Assembly: GCF_019925205.1 (NCBI RefSeq) | Contig: NC_083566.1 | Span: 10,664,001-10,728,000, forward strand | DNA from: Metopolophium dirhodum | Lineage: Eukaryota; Arthropoda; Insecta; Hemiptera; Aphididae | DNA length: 64,000 nt | Reading direction: 5' to 3' | Shown: positions 1-12,592 of the stretch, piece by piece | Position numbering within the stretch: the stretch's first letter is position 1 | Layout: each line of letters begins with the position of its first letter | Notes under the pieces: generated by a model | What the model was told of the DNA's origin: nothing | Databases searched by the model: none | The model's input: only the letters and a program-made list of their open reading frames with translations | Program-made: the position numbers and the translations under genes

Positions 1-123
1 AAAAACATAGGTAGTAGTAAGCAAAATGATAAAAATTCTACTACTAAGAATACGGAGAAATGGCACTTAGAAACAAAAGCGAGGAAGAAAAGCAGTTATG
101 GTCTTAGACCTCAGCGATTATAA
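1..123 (+). CDS. dom: Terminal coding exon, probably alternative last exon of domino (short isoform)
   Basis: Open from base 1 in frame 1 to a TAA at 121-123. It gives 40 residues rich in Lys, Ser, Thr and Asn and ending in SYGLRPQRL. The 5' boundary lies outside the window. The downstream exons from 4400 on the same strand encode the C-terminal half of domino/EP400 and have no start of their own, so their upstream exons must lie to the left of this window. This stop-containing exon therefore sits inside the intron of the longer transcript. In Drosophila, domino is known to make A and B isoforms with different C-termini, and an alternative last exon is the simplest reading. A separate nested or upstream gene cannot be excluded. 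Candidate AATAAA signals follow at about 616 and 719. Confidence 0.5.
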   Translation, partial: KNIGSSKQNDKNSTTKNTEKWHLETKARKKSSYGLRPQRL

Positions 124-1007
124 ACTACTATTTTTAGATTTAATGTTCTTAACTTGTTTTGTTCTCTCCCAATAGAGAAGTTTTTTTATCTTTACAAATA
201 ATGGTTATTAACACAAGACAAGTTAATTTAAATTTTGTAAACAACTGTACATTTTTATATAAAATTAAAAATATATTTAATTTCATGTGTTATGGTTGTT
301 TTTCTTTTTTTTGTTTCTTGATAGCTTCTCCACAAGGTTGGGCTCTGTTTTGGTGTCCCTCATTAGAAGCAAACTCTTCTCTAGCTCTCGCAGTGCGTTG
401 ATTTAGAATTTTTATTTTTATTTAAGTTTTTAAACTTAATTTTATGCTGACACTAGTAATTCATAAAAAAAAAAAAAAATTTTGTATATTTCGCTATTAT
501 TGGAAATCTTAAGCCGATCGTTTTTTTGTTTGGTCTGGCATAGAGGTTGTCACCAAAACACAAGCCCCTCCTTGCCAGTCCAAACAGGACTGGCAAATGA
601 GACTATCCGAAACAAATAAAGAAAAACATCGTATCGCACAGAGAGCAAGAGAAGACGACTTCTGATGATATGATGATGCTGACAACAGTTATTAATGAAA
701 GGTAATAAATTGTTCAGCAAATAAAACATGACTTAAGTGTAAAATGCATTTATTTACAAAACAATTATAGTAAATTTTTTGATAATGGCATGGATCATAA
801 CGCCTCCATGGTGGAATGTTGTTAGATTATGTTTAGTTCTTTCAATATCTTTATACAGATAAAATATTAGTATGATGACAGTCATCATCAGTCATAATAA
901 GTCTGAACTATGCTTCTCTAACTACTATATAAAAAAAAAACCAAAGTAAAATAGTAACATTAAAAAAAAAAAAAAAATTTAGTTGTGAGACAGATATTTT
1001 TTATTTT
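124..1007. other. 3' flank of the short terminal exon / long-isoform intron
   Basis: There is no credible coding. The stretch is AT-rich, with A/T homopolymers near 467 and 962. It contains a perfect 10-bp stem with a 5-base loop at 572-596 (arms TTGCCAGTCC and GGACTGGCAA), followed by AATAAA-type signals at about 616 and 719. It probably carries the 3' UTR of the short isoform. Confidence 0.4.
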
Positions 1008-1515
1008 CAGTGGCGTAGGTGTGAAACATTTTTATAGCAGAGCTTTTTAACGCATGTTCCAATAGGGAGTAAAATCAGAAAAATTGTCACGCGGCAGCTG
1101 CCTCCCCTCTTCAGTTACACACAACTGCAGCTGCAGGTCTATCCCCTCTGTCATGAGCGCTGCTGCTGGGCGAGATAGAGTGACAGGTTAATCTATATAC
1201 ATAAATATACGCTGTCTCTGGCTGCTCAGTAGCCAGCTCGGTGTTTTAGTTGGATACACTATCGGATGCTTACCCGACTCGATATAGCGCATGGGAAATT
1301 TAAATAAGTAGTCATTAAAAGCTTCGCTTTAGTCAAGGTTCTCCACTCTTTGGGAGGGGGGGAGAGGGCAATATTAAATAACAATACATTAAATTCTTTA
1401 AAATTTCAAAGTATATTATTATAATCAAAAATATTATGCATAAGAATTTAAAAGCGTCCTGGGAAGGGAGGAGGAAATGCTCCTGTTGCCACCTCTCCCC
1501 ATGAATATGCCACTG
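1008..1515. mobile_element. Non-autonomous hAT-type element, 508 bp
   Basis: The left end reads CAGTGGCGTAGG and the right end, reverse-complemented, reads CAGTGGCATATT. This is a short hAT-like inverted repeat. The flanking 8-mers are tttatttt (1000-1007) and tttctttt (1516-1523), a 7/8 target-site duplication. The interior is non-coding, with G-rich and C-rich tracts near both ends and a segment of higher GC around 1090-1200. It is inserted in the large domino intron. Confidence 0.75.
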
Positions 1516-4399
1516 TTTCTTTTGACATTCATAATCTTAAAAAATTTAAATTGTTTGAAATGTATTACTAGTCAATCATTATATTTATAAACCTTAATAT
1601 TGAGTCAATTTCTAGAACATCTTAATGGGAAATATCTAGTGTCAATGTGTCATGATATTTACTCTGAACTTTTAATTAAACAATATTGGCACCATGATAA
1701 TAATTATTTAAAAGATGGACTTTGGCTTATGGTTTTTGTCTTTTCACAGTTGTAGAGATAATACTATTAATTTGAGAATCCATGTTAGATGTTAGAATCC
1801 AAATTTATGTAGTAATTTCATTTATCCAGGAGGTTAATCCTTGCCTCAAACTGTTTTAAATATTTGCCCGGGAAATTGTGATCCTTGATGACATATAAAA
1901 ATAAAATAGATTGCAATTAAAGTAAGTGTTCCAAAACATATTAAGTTGTATGAAATCATAAAAATTTAAGAAGAAAGAATGAAGTAATTTACTGCTTAAA
2001 ACCTCCCACTAAAAAAATATATTTATTTAAAATCCTGATAACGTGTCCTTATGAGTTCTGTTTTATGTAGAAGAATGTGACAAAAACATTACTGTTTTAT
2101 TTGTGTAATGGTGTAAACATAGACAAAATTATAACATTTTATTAGGACAGGCCAAATGATAAATATGAAGAAAAAAATTCTTACCACAGTATTAACCAAA
2201 GTTAAGCCTACGAGTAAATTGAGCGCCAATTCCTTGGTTAAAGAAATCACTACAAAATTCATACACTTGATAAAGATTACACAAAATCTTCAGTTTCTTT
2301 ACAGGCACTTCTAAGAATGTTTGTTTAAACATTGTTTAATGAGATATGGACAATTGAAGAAAAACTGCAGCATTTTTTTTTTTTGTGTGTAATTGAGACT
2401 GGTAGAATTCTAATACCACAAATCTGGGTAATTTTTGTTACTATTGTAAGTACTAAGCTTGGTAAATTACTATTATTTTTTCTTACGAAACATTTTTTGC
2501 ATAATTAAAATAGATTTAAATATACATATGAAGCCACACTCATTCAATGCATTATTTTTAGGACCTATTAAACATTGAACTTGGGTTTTTACATTATTTA
2601 GGTATTGATATCAGCTTATATTTTATATTTAAATCATAGTTCCCTATAAAATAATTTATATTATATGTTAGGGCTTAAGTACAAAATAAATAAGTTAAAA
2701 ATGTTTAATTCTGTCTTACAATCAGAATTTTTCAAAGTTTTGATGTTGATAAGGTTCTGGAACATAAAATATTTATTACTATCTGGTGTTATTGAATGTT
2801 TGAATTCTGATTTTTTCATTTAAGTTGTATTGAATATTATTGAGTTTTTGGGTAAGGGGAGGAAATCTTGATTAATATGAGTCAAATCATGATTTTTTTA
2901 CATAATGTATGTACTACAGTTTGGTACTTGTAAATGGTGGATATACTTATAATCATTTATTGTAAATTAATTTATTACAAAACATTAGAATATATAGGTA
3001 ATTGTGATCCAAGCATTTCTGAAATATGCAATAAAAACTTGTAATGTAACTTCCTACAAAACTTAATTTCATCTTAATAATTTTGATATCAAATTTTTTT
3101 TTGCAAACACATAGTTTCAACACTTGTTTATAATATTTTTATTGGACTTTTCTAAATAATACTATTCAAAATAATTTAAGGGTCTATGTATTGGTCATAT
3201 TACATAATGTAATATGCACTCTTGATAACTCAAATGTCAAGGGAGATAAAAATTATATGACTTATGTATTTTTCGAGTTACATAACTCTTTTTTTTAAAA
3301 AAAATTTGAGACTCAACTGTAGGTAGTATTATTAGGGTTTTCAAATACATTTAGTTTTGATAGTATTCTCGTAGAAAATGCTGGATAAAAATATTAGTAT
3401 TTACATCAAAACCATTAACTATGTGGCAATTTGAAAATATTATTTAAGATTAAAAAATAATAAAATAATGTATAAAAAAAAATTCAAAATATGCTGGAAA
3501 CTCCCATAAATTATTATATACAAAATAAAAATTAATTTACTGAATGTTGGCAACTTGATAAACATATTTCTATGTTACCTAGCAAGATAGATGAGTAAAA
3601 TCACAAACAAACGAGCCCTGCTGATGGTCCAATAAAATGTGTTAATAACACGTATACAAAGTAGCATAAAATGGGAATGTGAGCATCGATAAATGTAATG
3701 TCATTAACATAATTTAAAATTAAAACTTAAATCAAATATATTTTAGTGGCAGCTGTTTTTTTTATGTAGTCTAACTTTTTTATATATTGTATATTTTAAA
3801 ATTGATTTCATCAATACAATCAATACCTTATAAAACCTAAAGAAGTTCTGTTATATTAAACTCATCTAATGAATATTTTTAGTTGGCTTGTTATACAACA
3901 ACATATCACAAATAGTTGTTCAAATCATCAACGCCACTATTTAAAAATGATATAACAATAAATTCTTGGATTACTTATATTCTCCTTTTTACTGTCAATT
4001 TGTTTTTCATAAAATTGTATTCTCAATATTTCAATACTCAATTTCTCAATACCTTTATCACATTGACTAATTGCAATTTAATTTCTCGGTAAATAACTCC
4101 AAATATAATTAATTAACCTTTATTAATTGAAGCTCAAAATAAAAAAATTGATAGCAGTATTAATTAAATGACGTATGACCTACAATTTTTTAAAATATTT
4201 TTGTGCACAATTATATTAATTTGATATAATATGTAGATTACATGAATCTATTATACTTGTATTGATAGTCTATAAGTTTTCATACTTATATTTCATCCTG
4301 TACTTTATACATAAGTTTAAAAATGCTGAAGTACTTGGTGGTTCAAATAATGTTTATTTGGTCTTAAATTAATTTGTGAGTATTGTTTTTTATTTGCAG
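1516..4399. other. Domino intron, no gene seen
   Basis: AT-rich intronic DNA running up to the acceptor TTGCAG at 4394-4399. No open frame of plausible codon use, no recognisable domain and no clear repeat boundaries were found. Confidence 0.5.
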
Positions 4400-7300
4400 A
4401 TTGTTTATCCTAATCTTGGCTCAAAAAAATCTGATGTACCAAAGGTTAGTTGACTTAATTATATTTACATGGGAAAAAATGTACTCATTTTAATCCATTT
4501 TAAGAATTTAATCCTTGGACCATGGTCAGGAGAAAATGAAATCTATCATGACCCATTATACTTCAGTCAGTATTCTTATATACCAATGACAGAAGCTCAA
4601 CTACCTCCCATGCCATCTGCTCGGAAACGACCAAGAACTGATGTCACGTTTATAAACAGTATGTAATCATTTTCTATACTTAGTAACTACTGGAGTTACT
4701 ATCGTATTACATTACAAACTAAAACAATACAAGCTCACTAAAAACACCTAAACACATAATTTGTTGTAACTTATAACCATACCCTATCGATTGAATGTCC
4801 TTACTGAATTAATAATTTAAGTTTATCTCAGCACAAATTATGTGATTACCCATTTTTTTTTTTTAGATCGTTTAAGTTTACCTGTGTCATTGTCTTCAAG
4901 TACAAAATCAGCGCATGGAACACGTGATAATAATGCTGGTGAATGGAGACCTAATGAAAATATTTTTCCACACCTACCTCGATCAATGTTTGATCGTGCT
5001 TCTGGTGCATTGCTTAAGATGCGTAATGATATACGCATTCAGCGATATCGTGGTATCAATAGGCCAATGACCATGACTTTAGCGAGTTTAAAACCACCTT
5101 TACCAGCTCGACCTGTTCCAGAACCACCTCATGTACCAGACTGGCTTATACATGAAGATTATGCACTTCTGCAAGTATGTTATTGTAATTTTTTTGGTAT
5201 TATTTCTGAGTATTTGTAATTTGTATTATATACTTTATATTTTGTTCTTAACTTAGGCTGTACAAAGAGTGCAAGAAATGACATTGAATTTAGTAATATT
5301 ATGCCCGGCTCATACACCAAATTGGGATTTAGTCTCTGAGCTAGTTAATATGATGTCTCGAGTCTATAGATCTCCTAAACAATGTAAAAATAGGTAAACA
5401 AGTTGTGTATTATTAAAGAATATATTTGTTCAAATTAATTTTATTGTATTTCAATAATAATATGGTTTATATATTCATACTAATTAGGTACGAGTCAGTG
5501 ATAGTTGCTCGAGAAGAGGGTCGTATGCTACAGGAACAATTACTCAAAAAACAAAAAAAAGTAATAAATGATATTATACAATTATTAAATATTTTGTTAA
5601 AATATTCTATAATGTATGTATAATCGTTTTAATATTATTTATAGAAAATTAATCGAGGATTACGTACGTCACAGATATATACAACAGATGGAAACCGTAC
5701 TCATACTCAACTACTTATATCCCGTTTTAATGGCCTATTATCTGTTGCTGCTAAGCGACAACCTTTGTGTCGAACTAACAGTCAATATGTACCGAGCCAA
5801 TCGGCTAACACACCTTTGATCCCAAACGCTAGTCACATTGCAATATTAAAGGAAAATTATGAAGTAGACTATAATGTACCTTTGGGTCCAATGCAAGTAA
5901 TAAGTCGTCGTACTGATCGTATGATAAGAGAAAAACAACAGCAACAGCACACTGAACCAACAACAGTTAGAGTGCAACCACAACCCCAAACTATAAAATC
6001 TATTCAGCTTCCTAACTCTTTGCCACCAGCTCAAACTGTTAGTCCAGCACCAGTTAGACCCTCACCTACAACTCAACATCGAATTATTATGAGTTCTCCA
6101 TCACCTTCCATTGTAACTATATTTTACCTGACAATATTCACATACTTTGGAATTTACTTCATATTCTATTTGTTTTATTATTAGGATGCAAATATACAAA
6201 ATATACCTCAGAGTAGTCCTAAGGTGGTTCCAATTCCAATGTCTGTTCATTATTCAGCTGCGGTTCAACGAGCACTTAATTTCACTCAAGCTTCCATTGT
6301 AACTCAAGCATCTTCAACTACTGGAAAAGGTATAACTGGTTTTTGTCAGTAAATTCAAAAAAAATAACTGGTATTTAGTTTTCTTATAATCTTGATGTTT
6401 ATTTTTAATGAGAAACAGTTTTACTTTACAAATTTGTTAATTACATATGTTTGTTTCTTTATTAATATACTATCAATTTTCAGTAGTTACTACAATGAAC
6501 AAAACTATTACTCAATCTCAGATTCAAATGTATCGTCAACAACAACAAAATATAGCCAGACAACAACAAGTGAAGATGGTTAGTGCTCGTGCAACCAAAA
6601 CGCCTACTGCCAACATCATTCCTGTACAGACATCTCAAACACCAACTACTCTTAATGTCCGACCCAAAAACACATTAAATACTAGGAATATAACTGACAC
6701 TGATGTTACAAATTTTATAAAAAGACATCAATTATTACAACAAAAACAAGCACAAACTGTTACTGTTCAATCACCTATCGCGACTGCAGGACCGTCAATA
6801 GTTAAAACATCTGTACAAAGTCTGATGCTTTCAGCTGGTGCTAAAAATGCTATAAGCGTTGCAACTGCTACAAAAAACATCAATCCTCAACAACAATTTA
6901 GGCATCTTACACTTCAACAGCCTATGTTAGCCCAGAGAAAAATTCCTGCCCAAAAAGTTACTCAATTGAGTCAAGTTGTGGTAAATATAATAGACATAAA
7001 ATAAATGATTTTCTATTACTTTTTTTCATATTACTTATAATAGGTGGCCGGTAAGACTGGAGTTCCAACACAATTGATAGTTCAATCTAAGGGTGTACCA
7101 AGTACTATGACTATGCAACAATTGCAGACTATGATGAAGCAACAAAATATCCAAAACGTTAGCGTAAGTATCTACAGTTTAAACATCACCTTTTGAGACA
7201 CAATTCTACTTCAGCATCTTTTCAGGCATGAAAGCAAAATAATTAGTACTAAAAAGGTTGTGTTGGGAGGGGGGACATCATAATTGTCGATAGTTTTCTA

Positions 7301-10300
7301 AAGCATTGAGAAAAAAAATTGGAACAATCGAAATTTTTACACCACACCAGTTTTCAGTATGGTTTTAATGGTAAATTTAGAAATCAATAATTGTAGATAC
7401 TTTAAAATTTTCATAAAATGTTTATATTAGCATCTTCTATTTATGTTCGGTCAAAAAGCTTGAAAATTGAATACACGCTTCCTCATAAGTTATTATAATA
7501 GAAGTTCAAAAATATTAAAGATAGGTACAATGGCGCAATTATTATTATAAGCATTTAAATTTCACAATTTGCAAATTATTTTGTGGTTAAACATTTATAA
7601 AATATTTTGTAGCTAAGGATTGAAAATTAAAATTAAGGTTTCTCATAAGTAGTTACTACTGTAACCAAAATAATATCTAAAAAAAATACATTAACTTATA
7701 GACATTTTAATTTTAAATTTGGCCGATATTGAATATTTAAAAACAAAGAGTACCAATTTTATTCATTTTGTAGTAATTTAAAAATATAATTCATGGGTAC
7801 TAGTAACTTAAGTTTTTTTATTTTATTTAAAAATTAATAATTTTCTAAAAAATTTCTTTTTTAAGATGAAAAATTAAATTTTTAAATTCTTTATATTTAA
7901 AATTTCAATTGAAATATTTGTTATTTGTAAACATATTCATTACCATTTACTATTTAGTAATATTGTATAGTATTTCCTCCAATGTCTTATTATTGTATTA
8001 AATTTTTTTTATATTTATAACGTAAATAATAATTATTGCCTGGTATACATATTTTTAGGTTTCCGGTGCTAATATAACGGCAATGCAATCCAATTCAAAC
8101 GCAGGTCAGGTTATATCCCATGTCATTGCAAAAAGTCATGGACAGTCTTCAAGTATTGGGTTAACGAGAGTACTACCAGTAGTTACAACCCAAACATCTT
8201 TAAAACAAGCAATTCAGGTACTATCGATCATTATAGTTTGTTTAAGAGGATCTTGTACCTGCATGTGTTTCTCTGTCTTACACATGTACGACATATCAAA
8301 TTTTTGTTTACCAGTTTCAATTTTGTGCTGTTAGTTTTTATATTAGAGTGAATTGCATAATTATCAAAAAATTACCTATTATATCAAAAACGTTGAACAC
8401 ACTAAGAATTTGGCCTTTAAAATCAGTGGCTTAAGCGTAACTGAGGTTTTAACTATGATTGTAAAACGGGCCCTTATACCTCAACCTAAGGCAGCCAATC
8501 AGCATATCCGCTTGCAAATAATGTTAGACAATATTTATAAATGTATGAATGTTTTATATTATCACTTTATCAACTAATTGGCAATTGTGACATTAAGATA
8601 AATTTGTGAATCTATTTATTTCAAAATACGATTATCTAATGTTGAGTATATCTATTTTTATTTCAATCTCTGATAAATTTTAATTTTTTTCTTATTGCAA
8701 GAAATAGGTTAAAAAAATGCAAAAAAAACCCAAAAAAGTTTCTTTTAGAATAGTATGTACTTGAAATACATATTTTGTATTATTGAAAGAATCGTGTCAA
8801 GCAGTCCAGTAAAAATATGTAAATGCATTTAAAACCGAGCACCAATCAATTATTATTAAATTAGTTTATTTACGAGCATTTTAAAATGCTTTGTATAATC
8901 AACTATGAATAAGTGACATTTATACATATTCCCAAAAAAAATGTTTTGCATCCAAATATTCATTATAAGTAAAGGTGAACTTGTCATATTATATATCAAG
9001 CTGATATAAATAAACCTGTTGCTGGAAAAATAATTTTTATAGTGTTTAGTATTTCAAATTATTCTTATTTTTAGGTGGTTAATCCAGTTCAAACGTTGAG
9101 AACATCTGGTGTTGGGATTGAAACAGCTCGTTCAACATTACAACCATGTTCTTTGACTAATGTATTTAAAACTACTGGAAATTCTGGACATTCTCCCAAC
9201 ATACTATCTCAGGTTTGAATATAGTTTATACAGTGCTTATTTTTTAACTGTTAATAATAAAATGATATTACAAATAATATAAATGTTTTTTGAAAATTTA
9301 TTTTATCACAAATTGCGGCCGTTATAAAACAACATATTTAGATTCTGAGTAATGAATGTATTAATTTTACAATGTATTTTTTTTTTGTGTTTATGCATAC
9401 ATGATAAGTAGTTGAATTAATGCTTTCATTTTCAACTTCAGTAGAATAACAGCTGTAGATGCTTGAATTTTCCAACAAATGTTTATATTTACATTTTCTA
9501 TAGTATTTTGAAAATATTTCGACTCTTATTTAGCTATTTATAGACATACAACAATTTTTTTTTTTAAATTATTTTAGATAGTATTTTTTTACTCAGTCAA
9601 AAAACTTTAAAATGTAATTTAAGGGTCCTCATAAATTGTTGTAATAGCAGTTAAAAATGGATAAACTGTTAAATTTGTATAGCTAAAGATTCAAAATTTA
9701 AAACAAGTATCATAAGTAGTTTAAAAAATTAATTCAATTTACTAAATAGATTACTTTAATAAAAATTATATATTTATATCATAAAATATACTTTGTAACA
9801 TTATAGGCTAATCTTCACTCAGAATTATTTTTTTCGTGTAGAATAATTTTATATCATTAAATTCAAATTTAATACAACCGTTACAGTGACCCCTGTATAT
9901 TAAGGGGTGGAAATCCAAAACGTACTATTGCCAACATTTATAAAATCAAGTTAGGTATAACTTTCTTATGGAAAAAATATCGATAAATCGATTTGTGTCG
10001 TCAGAATAGATCAAAACGTACTATTTCCTGGTCAAATCTGTGATTCAAAATAACTGGTTAAGCAAAAACAAACCTTTTCCATACATAAAAATGATGTTTA
10101 GAAAATCAAAACGTACTTTTTTCAGTTATACACCCAAATGTAATATTACCCATGTTAAAAGAATAGGAAAAAATCATTAACTATATCGAAACAAACTATT
10201 TCCAAAACATATTTTTACCCATGTCGTACGTATTCATAGGGAAGTAAAAATGTTATTCCAAAACGTATAAAAATTCAGTTTTAAAAATGTTAATTAAGTT

Positions 10301-10932
10301 TTAAATTAAATTAAAAATATAATCTAGAATATTTAACACATTTGAATCGTTTTAAATATAAATAATATATTATTAAATAATTTTAAAAAAAACCTTCTTT
10401 TCAAATTGATTTGTCTGGTTGTAAACGGTTTGTTTTTATTGGAAATGTTAAGAAAATCGCTTCTCTGAAAAATCAGTATTTTAGTAATGGTAGGTTTTGG
10501 ATTTCCACCCCTCAATTTTACATAGAGCGGTATCTACTTGCCTATCCTTTTTAAAATAGTTTTAGTATTAAATTTATTTTACATTTTTGTATGACAACTT
10601 ACAGTTTTAATTTTATATTTTAAATTCTAAGATAAATATTTTAGTTAACAAAATCAAAACTCCATTAAATTAAAATTGTCGGAGAAAAATAATTTTGTAA
10701 AAGTTAATACTCTTCAAGAATGTATTGGATTTATATATTATAAAATAATATTTTACAGGTTGTATTTCAACAAGGCCAGCAAATGTCTGTACGGCAAGGT
10801 CAGTTACGTGTCCAAAGCTCTTCAGGCCAAGCTGGATCTATAGTTGCTGTATCTATGGCTCCTCAACAACAGCAACCAACCGTATTGACTATACCTTCGT
10901 CACCTAATTCACATACCCCACGCACAACTTAA
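4400..10932 (+). CDS. dom: Domino/EP400 chromatin remodeller, C-terminal part (SANT domain and Gln-rich tail)
   Basis: Exons: 4400-4444, 4505-4658, 4867-5174, 5257-5393, 5488-5560, 5645-6112, 6185-6329, 6484-6980, 7044-7163, 8059-8217, 9075-9212, 10759-10932 (TAA). All junctions are GT-AG and phase-consistent, giving 805 residues; the SNF2 ATPase half lies outside the window. The SANT/Myb region (exons 3-5) reads WLIHEDYALL, CPAHTPNWDLVSELVN, SPKQCKNRYE and VAREEGRML, closely matching my memory of EP400/domino. It is followed by the family block LRTSQIYTTDGNRTHTQL. The rest is low-complexity Gln/Thr/Ser/Val-rich, as in Domino-A. The protein is the SWR1-type ATPase subunit of the Tip60/p400 complex that exchanges H2A.Z/H2Av in chromatin. 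Exon 1 phase is assumed from the open frame. The first intron (60 bp) is the least certain junction. Confidence 0.9.
7236..7800. repeat. Dispersed repeat family A, degraded copy
   Basis: The domino intron 7164-8058 holds a decayed copy of the family best seen at 12593-13400. Shared blocks in the same order are GCTTGAAAATT, AATAGAAGTTCAAAAATATT, TATAAGCATTTAAATTTCAC, ATTTTGTGGTTAAA and GCTAAGGATTGAAAATT. The terminal motifs are lost. Confidence 0.6.
8416..8482. repeat. Short dispersed repeat end, shared with 16955-17020
   Basis: In the domino intron 8218-9074, the block ending GATTGTAAAACGGGCCCT matches the copy at 17000-17018, and similarity extends about 50 bp leftwards (AAAATCAG, GTAAC, AGGTTT). 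It looks like one end of a mobile element. The small open frame covering it (8353-8577) is attributed to this repeat. The rest of the intron is featureless AT-rich DNA. Confidence 0.5.
9420..9895. repeat. Dispersed repeat family A copy, truncated at its 3' end
   Basis: It shares ordered blocks with the 12593-13400 copy: TTTCTATAGTATTTTGAAAATA, a block around CCTCATAAATTGTTGTAATAGCAG, GCTAAAGATTCAAAATT, TCACTCAGAATTATTTTTTTC and TTACAGTGACCC. The similarity stops where the inverted-repeat element at 9901 begins, suggesting later insertion there. Confidence 0.6.
9901..10514. mobile_element. Inverted-repeat element with internal subrepeats, about 614 bp
   Basis: The left end AGGGGTGGAAATCCAAAAC recurs in inverted orientation at 10494-10512, about 19 bp and essentially perfect. 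The interior has several irregularly spaced copies of a CAAAACGTACTATT-like motif near 9917, 10012, 10107 and 10258, with a weaker one near 10188. No transposase was seen. A target-site duplication was not convincing. It lies in the last domino intron (9213-10758). Confidence 0.65.
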
Positions 10933-12592
10933 ATGACGTAAACATATAATAAGATTATAGATAAATTATTTTTATTTGTGTTTAGGTTCACATTACCTAT
11001 TGTTTTATTTTTTACTATTACCATTAACAGACTAATTTTGAGCATTTGTATGTTCCTTTTAAAAATTGTTTCAAAAAAAATTATTGTTTTCAGTTGTATG
11101 TCAAAGAATAACAATATTTAACTTTTTATGGTGTTCATAAAAATTTTTATTTTCTTTGTAGATCACATTGATGTGATTTAATAAACATTGTTAAATTTCT
11201 ACGTACAATTTCATAAATGTCCTACGTAATTTCTTATGTATATTTATACATACTTATTATATATATATAAAAATCTGTAATAAAATTAGATATAGGCTGT
11301 TACCATTATCGACTTAAATAATAGCTGATGTTAAAAGTACCTAATAACAAAAGATAATTTTAAATAGTATTAAGAGAAAATGTTAATTTTAAATTTTGAT
11401 GGTCTTTCTTATGTTTTTTCATAAAAAAGATAATTCACTATAGATATTGTTTCAAGTGAAGTTGTGACTGTTACGCTTATTTTTTTCCTTCATAGAAAAT
11501 ACTCTGTATAATAATAAATAAAGATGTTGAGGTGCAATTAATCAATAAATCATGTGTATTTGTATCAATTAAACTTGATTAATTAACATGAAAATGAATT
11601 GTATATATGATATTTATTGCACCAAAATGAATTTTGTACAATTTTAGGCTCTTGTATATAATTTTGTTGTATAATGTAATTTTAATCAATTTTTTTTTAA
11701 TTTGCAATTGTAATCGTAAAATTGATGTTGTACATGGTCATTTTAATTAACATTCGTGATATATAAACTGTATATAATTAATATAGACATTTTTTTTTAT
11801 ATAACTTGTTTATTTTACTTTTAGTTGCATTCCTATACCTATAGAACTTAAAATATTTAAAATACTTAAATAATTTCAGAATATGTACAGATAATGTACT
11901 GCAATCATATTACTTCTATTTTAACCAAAACCAATACTGTTTGTTTAGTATTGCTTAGCGGGTAACCTATATGATTGAATTCCACACCCCTATAATATTT
12001 TAAAATAATTATATATGATTATTACTAAATAATAAAGTACTTTTGAATAGTATTGGGGGAAGGATAATCCCCCATATTTTTGCCAATGTCCTTAGGTATT
12101 CTTATAAAAATCACATCTAAAGTAAGTTAGGAATGGTGTGATTAATTATTGCTATTTATTTTATCATACATTTATGTACTATGTTATAATCAATTAAACT
12201 AATAAAAAAATTATTAAAATTGTTTTAATTAAATATAATAATATAATACAATATAATATTTAAAAATGTACAAACCTAATTTTAATTTTATGGTAATTAC
12301 AAATATAAAAACAGGAAAGAATTTAGGTCATTAGGAATAAAAATAAAACTTGTAAGCTGTATATGACTATTATCCAGCAGTTATGATCCAGCAGTGTACA
12401 TTACACTGTGGTAGCTTGAAGAGACAGACCTTACAAGTACACAGGTATCAATGAAATCAGAGACCATAGTATTTAGCAATTGCAGGTTACACAACATCAT
12501 TACAAACTCACTAAGTTTAGGTTCTTAAAATTGTTGTACTTTCATTTTTTTTATATTGGCAACAATGTTCTCTTTTTTTTTTATTTCTATAA
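10933..12592. other. Domino 3' UTR and intergenic DNA
   Basis: AT-rich and non-coding. AATAAA signals at about 11514-11523 are good candidates for the domino poly(A) site. A short palindrome around 12052-12076 (TGGGGGA...TCCCCCA) is present. Nothing else is recognisable. Confidence 0.5.

Noticed and set aside
159..401. 80-codon plus-strand open frame after the first exon
   Set aside because: No domain, Phe/Cys-rich AT-driven composition, and it overlaps the probable 3' UTR.
4838..5038. Minus-strand frame opposite domino
   Set aside because: Shadow of the conserved SANT-region exon on the other strand.
10333..10515. Minus-strand open frame
   Set aside because: Lies inside the inverted-repeat element 9901-10514 and includes its terminus; no protein similarity.
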